From Vigna angularis (Eukaryota; Streptophyta; Magnoliopsida; Fabales; Fabaceae), in NCBI RefSeq assembly GCF_016808095.1, contig NC_068970.1, positions 46,783,630 to 46,847,629 of the forward strand: DNA of 64,000 nucleotides. Direction: 5' to 3'. Below the pieces are notes generated by a model. The model saw only the letters and a program-made list of their open reading frames with translations. It was not told the DNA's origin and made no database searches. Position numbers and translations under genes: made by a program. Below are positions 30,148 to 42,290 of this stretch, in pieces; the first letter of the stretch is position 1; each line of letters starts with the position of its first letter.

Positions 30148-30993
30148 TTAAATCACTTGGTTGCCTCCCAGCAAGCGCTCTTTTAACGTCACTAGCTTGA
30201 CCCAATAAAGCTCATGTTCCATCTTCTTTTTCTTCTTTCTACTGAACTTCTTCAGAAATTTGATCAAACCAGGAACCTGTTGCAATGTCTCAATCATAGG
30301 AACTTTAATCTCCAATTTCTTGAAGATTTCCATTAAGCACTTAAATTTCTTCTCCTTCCTATGATTCTTCTTTGGATGAGGAAGAGGTTTTTCATATGAT
30401 TCTTTCTTTTTTTCTCTCGTCCTCTTTTTCTTTTCTCTCACTTTCTTTTTGCTCTTCTTCTTTTCTCTTATTTTTTTCTTCCCTTCTCTTTTTCTTCTCA
30501 ACTTCTTTATTTTCACACAAATTTTCTTTCTCTCTTCTCTCTCAACCACTTCTCTTTCTTTTTCTTCATCTTTATCTTTCTCACTCAACTCTTCTTTTTC
30601 TTTTCTCTCTATCTTTTCCTCATCTCTCCCTATTTTTTTTTCATCAAAAATTTTGTCACTTTCAGTGACAATGGCTTGACCTTCCTTCTTAGGATTAACT
30701 TCAGTATTAACCTTAACGTTCAATCTCTGACTAATGTAACGAAGGTGCATCTCCATCCTTTTACATGATCCTTCAATGTTTTTCTGAGTAGAGGTGGAAT
30801 TTTTCAAAAATCGTTGAAGGGCGTCATTCAGACTTTCTGATAGAGAAGATTGTTGCTGCCATTGTTGTGGTGGCGGCCATTGTTGTAGTGGCGGCCATTG
30901 TTGTGGTGATGGCCTATCAAACTCTTCGACAGCTTGAGTGCTTTTGTGATGACAATTAGGTATCTGTATGTAGTGTTGAACTGCCTCCTCCAA
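30148..30993 (-). pseudogene. Gag-like protein without gag core or protease, Gln/Trp-rich head and Lys/Glu tail
   Basis: The 281-codon frame begins with WPPLQQWPPPQQW-type repeats, then SLNDALQRFLKNSTSTQKNI, NTEVNPKKEGQ (also seen in the other gag C-termini), a K/E/R-rich stretch of about 90 residues, KKFKCLMEIFKKLEIKVPMI and QQVPGLIKFLKKFSRKKKKK. It lacks the gag core, the zinc knuckle and the protease. In sense the upstream 31100-31000 region has stops in all frames I checked. It is a non-autonomous derivative; a role for the basic tail in RNA binding is only a guess. Confidence 0.65.
30156..30203 (-). other. Conserved family A box (copy A), stem partly lost
   Basis: The terminal stem reads CTGGGAGGCAACCAAG in sense, with one C-to-A change breaking the 5-bp helix. 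The rest matches 9044-9091. It overlaps the end of the gag-like frame. Confidence 0.7.
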
Positions 30994-31079
30994 CGTTATC
31001 CTTCTTCTTGATAGAGAGGATTTTTGCTGCCATTGTTGTGGTGGTTGATTCTTAAATTGTTCGACAGCTTGCCAAAATT

Positions 31080-31481
31080 GATATTATTCATGCTTGAGTG
31101 AGGTTCCCACCAATGGTTGAAATTCCCTTAGTAGAATTGAGTGCCCATATAGTTAAATTCTTGACCAAATTGCATCCTGCAGACATTAGGCACAAAACCC
31201 TAAAAATAATTGTTAGCACAAAAAGATATAAAAGAAGATATAAGATTAGAGATAAGAAGATAACAAAATAAAATAAAATAAAATAAAAACAGAAAAAAAT
31301 AAAATAAAATAAAAATAAAATAAAATAAAATAAAATAAAATAAAATAAAAACCAAAAAATAAAAACAGAAAATAAAAACAGAAATTCAAATTTCAAAATT
31401 CAAAATTCAAGTCAAAGATAATCAATAATCACACAAATGAACTAGTTAAACCACGAGTCCCCGGCAACGGCGCCAAAAACT
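31080..31481 (-). promoter_or_regulatory. Untranslated leader with (AAAAT)n tract and tRNA-Asp PBS
   Basis: PBS at 31458-31475, six bases from the LTR. The leader has a simple repeat of AAAAT units at 31265-31350 on the plus strand, the same T-rich leader found behind every family A PBS here. Confidence 0.8.
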
Positions 31482-32622
31482 TGATAACAAATTTATGAAC
31501 ACCGAAAAACGGCGCCACAAACTTGTTTAACAATTGGCAAGTGTGACCGAATCGTATCAAGTAATAAAACAAGGTAAGACCAAGTATCGTTTTCCCAAAG
31601 GACTCACGGCCTGGTTTAGCTATATGATTTGTTGATTATTTAAAACTTAAGAACAAATTGATTGTAGGTTTAAATGCAAAAGACAGTAATTAAATATGTA
31701 TGCATGAATTTGATCAATGGAGAAAAACAGAATACAAACACTTCAATGAATTAGATGGATGAGTATGTTGATGGGGTTATCAATTTCATCTTATCCACTC
31801 TCATATACTTTTAGGAATTGATGGAAGCTTGCTATGGGTGAGACTCATTGAACCAGGAAGCCAAACAACAAACGTTCCAGTGAGGAGAATGAAGGCAGCG
31901 GAATTCTGAAATAGATGCAGAGAATGGTACGGTTTCAGTGAAGAATGGAGTGGGTTAGAACCTCTCAACTCAGAGGGCCTTCTACTTTGGAAGGAAGCTA
32001 GAGGTAAGGAGAAAGAAAGTGAAGAATTGGGTTGACTCAAGAGCAAAGGTAAGCTGGAATTTCATTTCTGCAGCAATTAGACTAAGCCCAAAAGTCCCTA
32101 CAAAAGGGGGAAGAGGTCTCCTATTTATAGGAAGATAAGAGCCTCAAATCTGAAATGAAATTCAATCCAAAAGCAAATGAAATTAAAGAAAAAGGCGCCA
32201 ATTTGCTTCAACTTCAAACATGCCCCATTCCAACTCAGCAGCACACGTGAAAAAGCACCAATTCTGAAACGCTAGGCTAGTTAGGTTATTGGCTGAGATT
32301 TTTGATAGCTTTGGCAGCAAGCTTCTCCCTCCAAGTCTCTCTTTTCACGTGCTCAAATGCTATGCTGGCAGCTGCTCCCTCCAATTTTTATTAATCCTGC
32401 AAAGCACATATAAACATATTAAACAGAATCGTACTAAGACTTAGAGAAAGAAAATTAAGAAAGAGTCTTTAACAATCCTTCTTCACTTCCCTTTCTTAGC
32501 CTTAGCTTAAGTTGATACTCCTTTGAATGGAATGCCCTAAATGAGTTTCCATCATATCCTCCTTCTTGAAAAATGATTTGTCCTCAAATCGAAAAGATAT
32601 ATAGAAGCACAACTTTGGTTTA

Positions 32623-33663
32623 TTACTTTCCTCCTGGATCAAAAATATATCTACAATAAGCATCAAATATATCTCTAATTAGTATCAATCCAAGAAAGAA
32701 TTTTTTTATGGAAGTAAGTTTACAATAAAGACTTTGTTTTATAGTTTTAAAGAAATCTGAAAGTCCTAATTCACAAGTCACTTTTCTTTTATCTTGAGTT
32801 TCTTGTATCCCTAAGGGTAACAATAACTCATGATTTAAATTGCCATATTTTGAAGAGGGTAGTATAATGATAATTGGTGTGGCAATTGGTTTAAAAGAGA
32901 AGTTATCATGCAAAGACTTAAAGATAATTGAAGAAGAATTAAAGGATTGGAAACCTTCCCTTTTTGGTTCCCTTTGAATTGTAGGAGTAGAATTTGCCAT
33001 CAGTAGCAAATGCTCCTTTTCTCTCTTTTCTTTTTCTCTTCTCTCATCTTCTGCTCTCTTCTTTTGTTCTCTCTTTCTATTTTCTTCTTCTATCTTTTCT
33101 CTCAATTCCTCTTCTCTCCTTCTAGTCTCTTTCTTTCTTCTCTTATCCAAGAGTTTCTCAAGTTTTTCTTTAAATTCAATTTCCCTTCTAGAGAAACCAT
33201 CTAGACCTTTCATAAATGTTTTTCCCTCTTGAATGAGGTGTCCCATTAATTCTAGGTCTCTCTTGGCTGAAGGAGGAACAAAGTTTCTTCTCATGCAAGC
33301 TCTTAGCTCATACCAATCATGAATGGAGGATTTTCTACCTTTCTTGACACTATATTGCCTATGACTCCACCACTCACTTGCATGTTCTTCTAATCTAGAA
33401 AGATATATGTTAAGAGAAAAGGATTCACTATCTCTAGCAAGAAAAGGATGTATTTTATCAATTTTTCTTTCCCAAGCTAAGTATGTTAAAGCCCTAATGT
33501 CTTTACCAAAAAATGGAATATCTTTCCTAGCTTGATTGTACCTTTCATCCTTCCTTCTTTCTTTTTGTTCACACTCATTTTGATTTTTCATGTATTGGGC
33601 AAACAAGTTCCTAAGCTCACTCATTTCTATTCCTCTCTTGGTGATCATGATTTCGTCATACAT
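32623..33663 (-). CDS. Gag-like protein of the nested Ty3-like element (346 aa)
   Basis: Complete frame from ATG 33663. The gag-type core is LAWERKIDKIHPFLARDSES, then LEEHASEWWSHRQYSVKKGR, then WYELRACMRRNFVPPSAKRDL, with the W...L...M...FVP spacing seen in plant Ty3 gag. A charged K/E/R coiled-coil-like segment of about 60 residues follows, then an Ile/Pro-rich tail ending FDAYCRYIFDPGGK just before the polypurine tract. There is no zinc knuckle, protease or pol. The ORF sits at the 3' end behind a leader of about 2.6 kb, an unusual layout. The frame is intact despite the LTR divergence. Confidence 0.7.
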   Translation of the reverse strand: MYDEIMITKRGIEMSELRNLFAQYMKNQNECEQKERRKDERYNQARKDIPFFGKDIRALTYLAWERKIDKIHPFLARDSESFSLNIYLSRLEEHASEWWSHRQYSVKKGRKSSIHDWYELRACMRRNFVPPSAKRDLELMGHLIQEGKTFMKGLDGFSRREIEFKEKLEKLLDKRRKKETRRREEELREKIEEENRKREQKKRAEDERREKEKREKEHLLLMANSTPTIQREPKREGFQSFNSSSIIFKSLHDNFSFKPIATPIIIILPSSKYGNLNHELLLPLGIQETQDKRKVTCELGLSDFFKTIKQSLYCKLTSIKKFFLGLILIRDIFDAYCRYIFDPGGK

Positions 33664-36281
33664 CTTTTTAATTTCAAAAGTGGATTCTTAATTTGAAAAG
33701 GTTTAAGATTTTACCTAGAGACAATTCCCAGGTAAGAGAGGTGAGCCAAAGGCCGCTTAAATACCAAGTCTTACCTAGCCAGAATGTCTAAGGTTACTTA
33801 CTTGACCATTTTCAAAGTAAGATTCACTATTGAATTTAAAAATGGACTCAAAAAATCAAAATGAAAGAGTTAAAACACCATGACTTCTAATGTAACAAAA
33901 GCCTAGAGCGTGGAAATAAGGAAATAAAGCAAAGGAAAATCCTAGGTGAGGCTTGTCGCTTTGGCTAACAAGACACACTCATTGTCTACTATCAATGCAA
34001 GCAAATAAAAAATTGCCAAGATTGGATAGAGCACCAAGGACCCTTCCAAGTACTTGGTCTTAATTGGCCTTTTACAATGAAAGTTGAAAGAGATCTAAAA
34101 CAGGAACATTACAAATCAAATGACTTAAAGTAACTACAAAAGAAATAAAAGTGTTGTTGCCACTATGCTAATTTGGTCCACTTCTGCAGAAAATGATTAA
34201 CGTGATCACATTGAGGCTTCTGGACAACTGTATTCTGCGTCTGAACAACTGTATTCTGCTACTGGAAGGCACCCAAATGGAGGCTTGATGACCTGTACAT
34301 TGCCTAGTTCAATGGTGATATGAAATTGCACTTTAAGCAGACGCTGTTCAACTGTTCCAGGTGCTGAAGGTTCAATCTGTTCTACTTTCTCCTTTCAGTT
34401 CAAAGAAACCTGCACTGTTACACACCATAACCAGCAAATATACTACAACTTTCCAAAATCAAGTTTACTCAAGCAGCAAATTCCGTGATATTTGGTGTAA
34501 ATAAACTTGAAATGAGGCCTAGAAGTAATGTGAGCTTTGTCTTCTTGCTGCTGCAGAAAACTACTCAAAATGAAGGTGTGAGTTGCTCTTTTTCCAGGTT
34601 TGAAATGTCGTTGTAACAGAGTTTTGCAGCTGCTGGACAGTGGTGTTTGGGCTGCTGTTGAGTCTTCCTTCTTGCTCCACTTTCAATTCTCAAGCCACTT
34701 CCTAGAAGGCTACCGAAGTAGGAGTAGGTCTCTTGTGCTGGATGTCCCAAACAGCTTGCACATACACACTCCAAAACTCATTAGAAATCACACCAAACAG
34801 ATTAAAAATCTGCACCAAATTTCTGCACACTGCACCAGTATAGGCTGCTGTATTGAACACTTTAGATGCCAAAAAAAGACACAAACAATTGGAACAACAC
34901 ACAAATGAAAGTAGGTCAAAAGAGGAACTTATCAAAGGCTTTAGAATGGATGAAGAAAGCAAGAAAAACACAAGCACAGTTCAGAAATTATTCCAAATGC
35001 AAACTGTTTGATAATTTTCAGAAGTGTTTGATAAAATGCCCCAATGAATTTCAGATTTTGTGTTTTTGATTTTTCAAGGCCTGTAATCTGGATTGGTTGG
35101 TTCTAACAGCTTTTTAACACTTGATACTTCTTCTTTTGATCATGTATTTTCATTTTTAAACATTGAACCAGCTTTTTCACAATCCAGCAATGAATTTTAC
35201 ACTAAAATTACCAAAACAGTGGCTGGAAAAACAGAAACTGCACTAGAAAAATGAACTAAAATGGTGGTTTTGGAACCCAACATGAGTGGCAGTGATTCAG
35301 AATCACTGATCCACTTCCATTTTTAACTCAAAAATGATGGTTTAAATATCCAATCTGCATATAAATTCATTTTTGACCAAATGAGCAGTATTAACAACTT
35401 TCGAACATCCATTTAGACTTACTCAAGCTTTCCAAAAGCACAGAATCAACAGGATTCGAAAATCACCCTTGCTATGGCCAAATTATGCAGCAAAAACCAT
35501 CAATTAACCAACCAATTTTAGTTTTTCATGGATTCAAAAACTGGACAGCAAAGGAAATGACTCTAAGAAGTGTAAAAACACAGATCTAAGCTAGATTTAA
35601 TATGCTTAGCATGACCAAACTCAGATTAGACCAAATCAAGTATATTAGCATGGTGAAAAGCTAGAAGTTCAAGCTGAAATGGTGAATGGTTAAGGATTTT
35701 GAGCAACCACACTATGCATATTGCATTTTAGTGCTTGTTTTGGTTTGCTATACCTTAAGACACATTCAACAACATCACACAATGTTGTACCAAGCTCCAG
35801 AATCAAAAGAAAACCATTGAAACAGTTTTCGAAATTTAGCACCAGATTTAAATTCTGTATCAGAATTCACAATGGAAAACAAATCAGATTTGCATTTTGA
35901 TGCTTCAGCTTGTATAACCCAGGCTAGATCAAGTCCTCATTGCCTTATTTGGTATATATACAGCTTGTTTAGCACTTGCAAATCAATTAAAACGAAATAA
36001 TCCAGCAGAAAAGAAAACTTAACAAAGACAGAAATAATACTGCAACAGTAAATTGCACAAGACTTAAAACAATACAAAATTGAAATGTAAAGCTGGAAAT
36101 GACCCAAACAAGAAGGTTTCACCGATTAAAATGAAAGTACAATATAAGCACACAAAGGAAACTAAAATTGAATGACTGGAAAAGCAATACAGAATTGAAA
36201 ACAACAGAATGGAAAGGCACAAAGTGGATTGGAATAAAACAGCAGAATGGAAAGGCACTTAGCTATGGTTTGCATGGACAA
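33664..36281 (-). other. Long leader of the nested element, no gene seen
   Basis: About 2.6 kb without a credible frame. Parts of it (33940-34130 and 34640-34860) match degenerate sequence at 47990-50050 inside the CACTA element, so the family is repeated in this genome. Confidence 0.65.
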
Positions 36282-38008
36282 CCTGGCTTTGATACCACTT
36301 GATGGAAGCTTGCTATGGGTGAGACTCATTGAACCAGGAAGCCAAACAACAAACGTTCCAGTGAGCAGAATGAAGATAGCAAAATTCTGAAATAGATGCA
36401 GAGAATGGTACGGTTTCAGTGAAGAATGGAGTGGGTTAGAACCTCTCAGCTCAGAGGGCCTTCTACTTTGGAAGGAAGCTAGAGGTAAGGAGAAAGAAAG
36501 TGAAGAATTGGGTTGACTCAAGAGCAAAGGTAAACTGGAATTTCATTTCTGCAGCAATTAGACTAAGCTCAAAAGTCCCTAAAAAATGGGGAAGAGGTCT
36601 CCTATTTATAGGAAGATAAGAGCCTCAAATCTGAAATGAAATTCAATCCAAAAGAAAATGAAATTAAACAAAAAGGTGCCAATTTGCTTCAGCTTCAAAC
36701 ATGCCTCATTCCAACTAAGCAGCACACGTGAAACATCACCAATTCTGAAACGCTGGGCTAGCTAGGTTATTGGCTGAGCTTTTTGATAGCTTTGGCAGCA
36801 AGCTTCTCCCTCCATGTCTCTCTTTTCACGTGCTCAAATGCTATGCTGGCAGCTGCTCCCTCCAATTTTTATTAATCCTACAAAGCACATATAAACATAT
36901 TAAAGAGAATCATACTAAGACTTAGAGAAAGAAAATTAAGAAAGAGTCTTTAACAATCCTTCTTCATTTCCCTTTCTTAGCCTTAGCTTAAGTTGATACT
37001 CCTTTGAATGGAATGCCCTAAATGAGTTTCCATCAGGAATTCATCATTCTTTTCATCAATTGCTAATGCCACTCTCTAAATCACCTTGTAAGAAGGCCTA
37101 TCCTTAATTACGAGTTCATACAATTCCTAGCATCCCGAATAATTAATTCTGAAGTGCAGAAGCTTAACGACAACCAACCCTCATATTCCTATGTGTAGGC
37201 AATATGCTATTGGGAGACATTCCCCGGATCTAGATTTCCCCGTACGTTCCCATATCGACAAAATCAATAATCATGGCATTGAATGAGTTAAACAATGCAA
37301 GCTTTAAGCAAAGAGGAAAAACCCTAACTAATGATGAAAGAAAGCATGTATCTTAAAATAAGATGTTAAAACACAAATTCCATATATGAGAGTTTCACAA
37401 GACTACATTGATTCCCCAACAACAATACAAGGTTTAGTTCACCATATTCATGGTGAAACTAGATGGACAATAATGAAATAAGGAAAGATAGAACCCTAGA
37501 ATGATGAGTAGGTAGCCTTAGCATCCAAGATCTTCCTTCAAGGGGTGGAAAAGTGAGTGTTTGCTTCGTCTCAGCCAAAGATACAAACCCTAGGAAGACC
37601 TAAAGCTTATATACTATTCGTAAAATTACAGAAAAGTGGGCCTAAGCCCAAAAGACCACCGCTCAGTGGTAAATTGCCGCTCAACGGCACCAGCGTGTAT
37701 CAATTTTTCCCCTCAGCTGCATCTTCACCCCTCAGCGGAGCCAACGGGTGTTCCTAAGTGCCGCTCAGCGGTAAACTGCCGCTGAGCGGTACTTGCGGCT
37801 TCTCCTTTTGCACTTTTTGAGTTCTTTTCTGATTCCATCTCTATCCTTCTTCACTTCTTTCACCAAATTCACCTTAAAACCTGCATAGAATACTGAAAGC
37901 AAGCATAAACCTATCCAGCTCTCTTATTTCCAAAAATATGAACAAAAACATGATTCCAAGCTAGTTTCTAAGTGTTAAAGGTTGCTTTTAGTATCAATTT
38001 TAAGCATA

Positions 38009-39452
38009 AGTCATTTTCATCAAGCCCATTAGGGTATTTTTATACCCTAAGTCATGCTTTGGCCTCTATTTTCATATTCTTCTCTGTGCACACACTCCTA
38101 AACACTTTTCCAAAGGTTCTCTACATTTTTCCTTTCATTCCTCTTTAGAAACTTTCTCTTCCACTCACTTTCTCACTAGTTTTCCATCTAAGTTTGGGGT
38201 TGGGAGAGAGCATCATTGATGAGGCTGAGTTTTTCAAAGCACTAAAGCAGGATTTGTTTTATCAATCACTTTTGTTTTTAGAATAGGGTTTGATGTACTC
38301 AATTTGAAACTTTGTTTGTTATGATGGTTTGCTTATGATTGTTGTTTAATAAGTAATGCTTGATGATGCTTTGATATTGATTTATGTTGAGATGTGCACA
38401 TTATATGCTTATACAGGTGGTTCACAAGCCTTGTGAACAAATGCATGATGTTAGGATTGTGATTGTGATATTAAGCAGGATGTGTATGTCAAATGTGAAT
38501 GAGCTTATATGTGAGGTTTTGAGCTCCAGAGTTTGTGGGAATGAATGCTATTACTTTGGAAGCATGAATGACTTTGCCCAGGTTTTCTATGATTGAATTA
38601 CTTGCTTGTTTGCATCATATGATCAAGGCCATTTGTTGGTAACCCTTTTATTAGCCAACTTCATGAAATTAGGCACTAAAAGAGAACACTATGTGTTCTA
38701 TCCTTTGATCCCCTAGCCTTGAACATGATTTGAAAACCCTTGTTGAAAAGCTTTACGGTGAGTTAAGTAGAAAATATTTTATGGTATTGACAAATGTTCA
38801 AGTTTGGGGTTGTTGGAAAATAGAAAGGGAAATTGAAAGAATTGAGCTAAGAGCTAAGAATTAAGTATGTTAAAAGAGAAAGAAAAAGAGAAAGAAAAGA
38901 AAAGAAAAAGCAAACCTCAATGCAAAAGAAAGTTGGGGAAAAGTAAGAATGATTGTGTTTATATGATTCTCTTAACTCAAGGGTTTTGTGATCTAGAAAA
39001 ACCAATTTTCTTGTTAGCCCAGCCACATTATAAGCCATTGAAAAGTCCTTGTGATGATGGATGCTTGTGAATTTATTTGATTGTGGTTAAATGAAAGGCA
39101 AAGTCAATTCATGTGACATTGTGATAGTAGAGTGAATGAGTGATTACCTCTTATACACTTGTGTTTGAGTGAAACACTTTACTTAGTGAGGAAATATTCC
39201 ATGAGCACATGAACATCCATGCTTAGTTGATTGATCATTCATGAAAAATAGCATTTGTTGGATATTAAGTGACTTTGTGAACACTAAAGCATGTGTATGT
39301 CTTGATTGAAGTCTTTGTCGTGAGCCTAATTGAAGTTTTTACTTATCTTGAAAAGAGGATTTTTGAATGGAGTAAACCATTGTATTGATTGGTAGAAGAT
39401 TGAGTTACATCTTGTTTGCTTGAGGACAAGCAAAGTTCTAAGTTTGGGGTTG
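38009..39452 (+). other. Plus-strand family A fragment: leader and 3' untranslated region
   Basis: Starts inside the internal promoter module (GCCCATTAGGG, inverted repeat 38030-38049, CT-rich leader). It runs through an AAGTTTGGGGTTGG motif (38190) and the conserved small frame (38384-38596) to the 3' LTR. The extra ORF is absent. Its left edge abuts an oppositely oriented LTR. Confidence 0.7.
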
Positions 39453-40743
39453 TGATAACAGTTGAAAAACTGTTATTTTCATGCTTAAAATTGACACTAA
39501 AAGCAACCTTTAACACTTACAAACTAGCTTGGAATCATACTTTTGTTCATACTTTTGGAAATAAGAGAGCTGGACAGGTTTATGCTTGATTTCAATGTTT
39601 TATGCAGGTTTTAAGGCGAATTTGGTGAAAGAAGTGAAGAAGAATAGAGATGGAATCAGAAAAGAACTCAAAAAGTGCAAAAGGAGAAGTCGCAAGTACC
39701 GCTCAGCAGCAGTTTACCGCTGAGCGGCACTCAGGAACACCCGTTGGCTCCGCTGAGGGGTGAAAATGCAGCTGAGGGGAAAATTGACTTGGCGCTGGTC
39801 TTTTGGGCTTAGGCCCACTTTTCTGTAATATTACGAATAGTATATAAGCTTTAGGTCTTCCTGGGGTTTGTATCTTTGGCTGAGACGAAGCAAACACTCA
39901 CTTTTCCACCCCTTGGAGGAAGATCTTGGATGCTCAGGCTACCCACTCATCTTTCTAGGGTTCTATCTTTCATTCTTTCATTATTGTTCATCTAGTTTTA
40001 CCATGAATATGGTGAACTAAACTTTGTATTGTTGTTGGGGAATCAATGTAATCTTTTGAAGCTCTCATATGTGGAACTTATGTTTAAACATCTTATTTGA
40101 GACACATGCTTTCTTTCATCATTAGTTAGGGTTTTTCCTCTTTGCTTAAAGCTTGCATTGTTTAACTCATTCAATGCCATGATTATTGATTTTGTCGATA
40201 TGGGAACGTACGGGGAAATCTAGATCCGGAGAATTTCTCCCAATAGCATATTGCCTAGACATAGGAATATGAGGGTTGGTTGCCGTTAAGCTTCTGCACT
40301 TCAGAATTAATTATTAGGGATGCTAGGAATTGTATGAACTCGTAATTAAGGACAGGCCTTCTTGCAAGGTGATTTAGAAAGTGGCATTAGCAATTGATGA
40401 AAAGAATGATGAATTCCTAAGTATATGAGAGTGGATAAGATGAAATTGGTAACCCCAACAACATACTCATCCATCTAATTCATTAAAGTGTTTGTATTCC
40501 TCTTTTCCATTGATCAAATTCATGCATACATGTTTAATTACTCTCTTTTGCATTTAAACCTACAATCAATTGTTCACAAGTCTTAAATAATCAACAAATC
40601 ATATAGCTAACTAGGCCGTGAGTCCTTTGGGAGAACGATACTTGGTCTTACCGAGTTTTATTACTTGATACGATTCGGTCACACTTGCCGAGGGTTAAAC
40701 AAGTTTGTGGCGCCGTTTTTCGGTGTTCATAAATTTGTCATCA
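39453..40743 (+). repeat. Family A LTR (3' LTR of the plus-strand fragment)
   Basis: 1291 bp, TGATAACAG to GTCATCA, directly preceded by AAGTTTGGGGTTG. One of the two CCGCTSAGCGG pairs is deleted in U3 (near 39798). It is inserted in copia sequence on its right side. Confidence 0.88.
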
Positions 40744-41453
40744 GTACTGGAGGAGGAGGACGTGGAGGTAGGGGACGTCTACAGTGCACTTACTGTAAGA
40801 GGATGGGTCACACCCAAGAAAACTGCTACTCCTTGCATGATTTTCCTTCAAAAACAGCCAATATCTCTAAGGCTGAAACTCCCACTTCCAACTCCAAGTT
40901 CACTGAGGAAGAGTATCAAGAGTATCTGCGATTAAAGTCTAACAGCTTGGCGCAATCATCTCAATCCCCAAGTACATCCACAGCTTGCATTTCTCAATCC
41001 ATGGAAGGTCAAAATTCATGGGTAATTGACTCAGGTGCTTCTGATCACATCTCTAGTAATACCTCATTGTTCTCAACCATTTCCCTCCAAGAAAAACCCC
41101 AATTCATTACTCTTGCAAATGGTTCTAAAACTTGTTCAAAGGGAGTCGGTCAAGTCTCCCTGTCTCCCTCTCTAACTCTGAAATCTGTTCTTTTTGTCCC
41201 TAATAGTCCATTCAATTTAATTTCCTTAAGTCAGTTAACCAAAATGTTACATTGTTCAATAACTTTCAATTCAAATTCTTTTGTTATATAGGAGCGTGGC
41301 TCGGGGAGACAGATTGGAGAAGGATATGAAGCTGGAGGTTTATACCATTTTGGATCTCGTCCACAGGTATCCTGTGTTGCAGCTCTTCCCCCTAAAGTGT
41401 TACATGACCAATTTGGCCACCCTCACTTGTCAAAGTTAAAAAATATGTGTCCT
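40744..41453 (+). pseudogene. Ty1/copia gag-pol fragment
   Basis: Contains a zinc knuckle CTYCKRMGHTQENC (CX2CX4HX4C), protease WVIDSGASDHIS with LANGSKTCSKGVGQV and FNLISLSQLTK, then the pre-integrase motif LYHF...HDQFGHPHLSKLKN. A TAG at 41290-41292 interrupts the frame, most simply a CAG-to-TAG change. Both ends are cut by family A LTRs (39453-40743 and 41454 on); integrase and RT are missing. Confidence 0.9.
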
Positions 41454-42045
41454 TGATAACAGTTGAAAAACTGTTATTTTCATGCTTAAAATTGATACTA
41501 AATGCAACCTTTAACACTTAGAAACTAGCTTGGAATCATGCTTTTGTTCATATTTTTGGAAATAAGAGAGCTGGACAGGTTTATGCTTGATTTCAGTGTT
41601 TTATGCAGGTTTTAAGGTGAATTTGGTGAAAGAAGTGAAGAAGGATAGAGATGGAATCAGAAAAGAACTCAAAAAGTGCAAAAGGAGAAGCCGCAAGTAC
41701 CGCTTAGCGGCAGTTTACCGCTGAGCGGCACTCAGGAACACCCGTTGGCTCCGCTGAGGGGTGAAAATGCAGCTGAGGGGAAAATTGACTACGCGCTGGT
41801 ACCGCTGAGCGGCAGTTTACCGCTGAGCGATAGTCTTTTGGGCTTAGGCCCACTTTTCTGTAATATTACAAATAGTATATAAGCTTTAGGTCTTCCTAGG
41901 GTTTGTATCTTTGGCTGAGACGAAGCAAACACTCACTTTTCCACACCTTGGAGGAAGATCTTGGATGCTCAGGCTACCTACTCATCTTTCTAGGGTTCTA
42001 TCTTTCATTATTTCATTATTGTTCATCTAGTTTCACCATGAATAT

Positions 42046-42290
42046 CACTACAAGAAATTGGCGTATTACCGAAGGGTATTTACAGACGGCCTCACGGCCT
42101 TCGGTAAAAGTGCTTTACCGACGGTCAGTTAGACTATTACCGAAGGTCTTTGAGCCGTCGGTATTGACTACAAAAATAGCACAAAATAGCGGCGGCCCTT
42201 AACCGAAGGTCCTTAGGTAGTCGGTAATTAAGTGGTGATTTTAAACACCGAGGGTCTTAGGCCGTCTGTATGTATAAGGGTGAATTAAAA
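42046..42290 (+). repeat. Left TIR and subterminal repeats of the CACTA element
   Basis: CACTACAAGAAA followed by alternating TTACCGAAGG, GGCCTTCGGTAA and ACCGACGG or CCGTCGGTA motifs in both orientations. Such subterminal motifs are the transposase-binding sites in En/Spm. Confidence 0.85.

Larger units (their letters stand above)
31819..37035 (-). mobile_element. Nested non-autonomous Ty3-like LTR retrotransposon (5.2 kb)
   Basis: Two 736-bp LTRs (31819-32554 and 36300-37035), TGATGGAAG...CCATCA, flanked by exact GGAAT duplications (31814-31818, 37036-37040). The minus-strand PBS next to 36300 (36282-36297) reads TGGTATCAAAGCCAGG, a near-perfect complement of tRNA-iMet. A polypurine tract AAGAAGGAGGATA abuts the sense 3' LTR (32555-32567). 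I counted about 26 substitutions between the LTRs (about 3.5%), roughly one to two million years by usual rates. The inside has one gag-like ORF and no pol. Confidence 0.9.
31482..38008 (-). repeat. Family A LTR (sense 5' LTR), split by a nested element and truncated
   Basis: LTR sequence occupies 31482-31818 and resumes after 37041 to about 38008, where it ends in TTTTAAGCAT without the final about 35 bp. The gap is the Ty3-like element 31819-37035. A plus-strand family A fragment follows directly. Confidence 0.85.

Noticed and set aside
30372..30679. Ser/Phe/Leu-rich plus-strand frames resembling signal anchors.
   Set aside because: Antisense of the Lys/Glu-rich gag tail.
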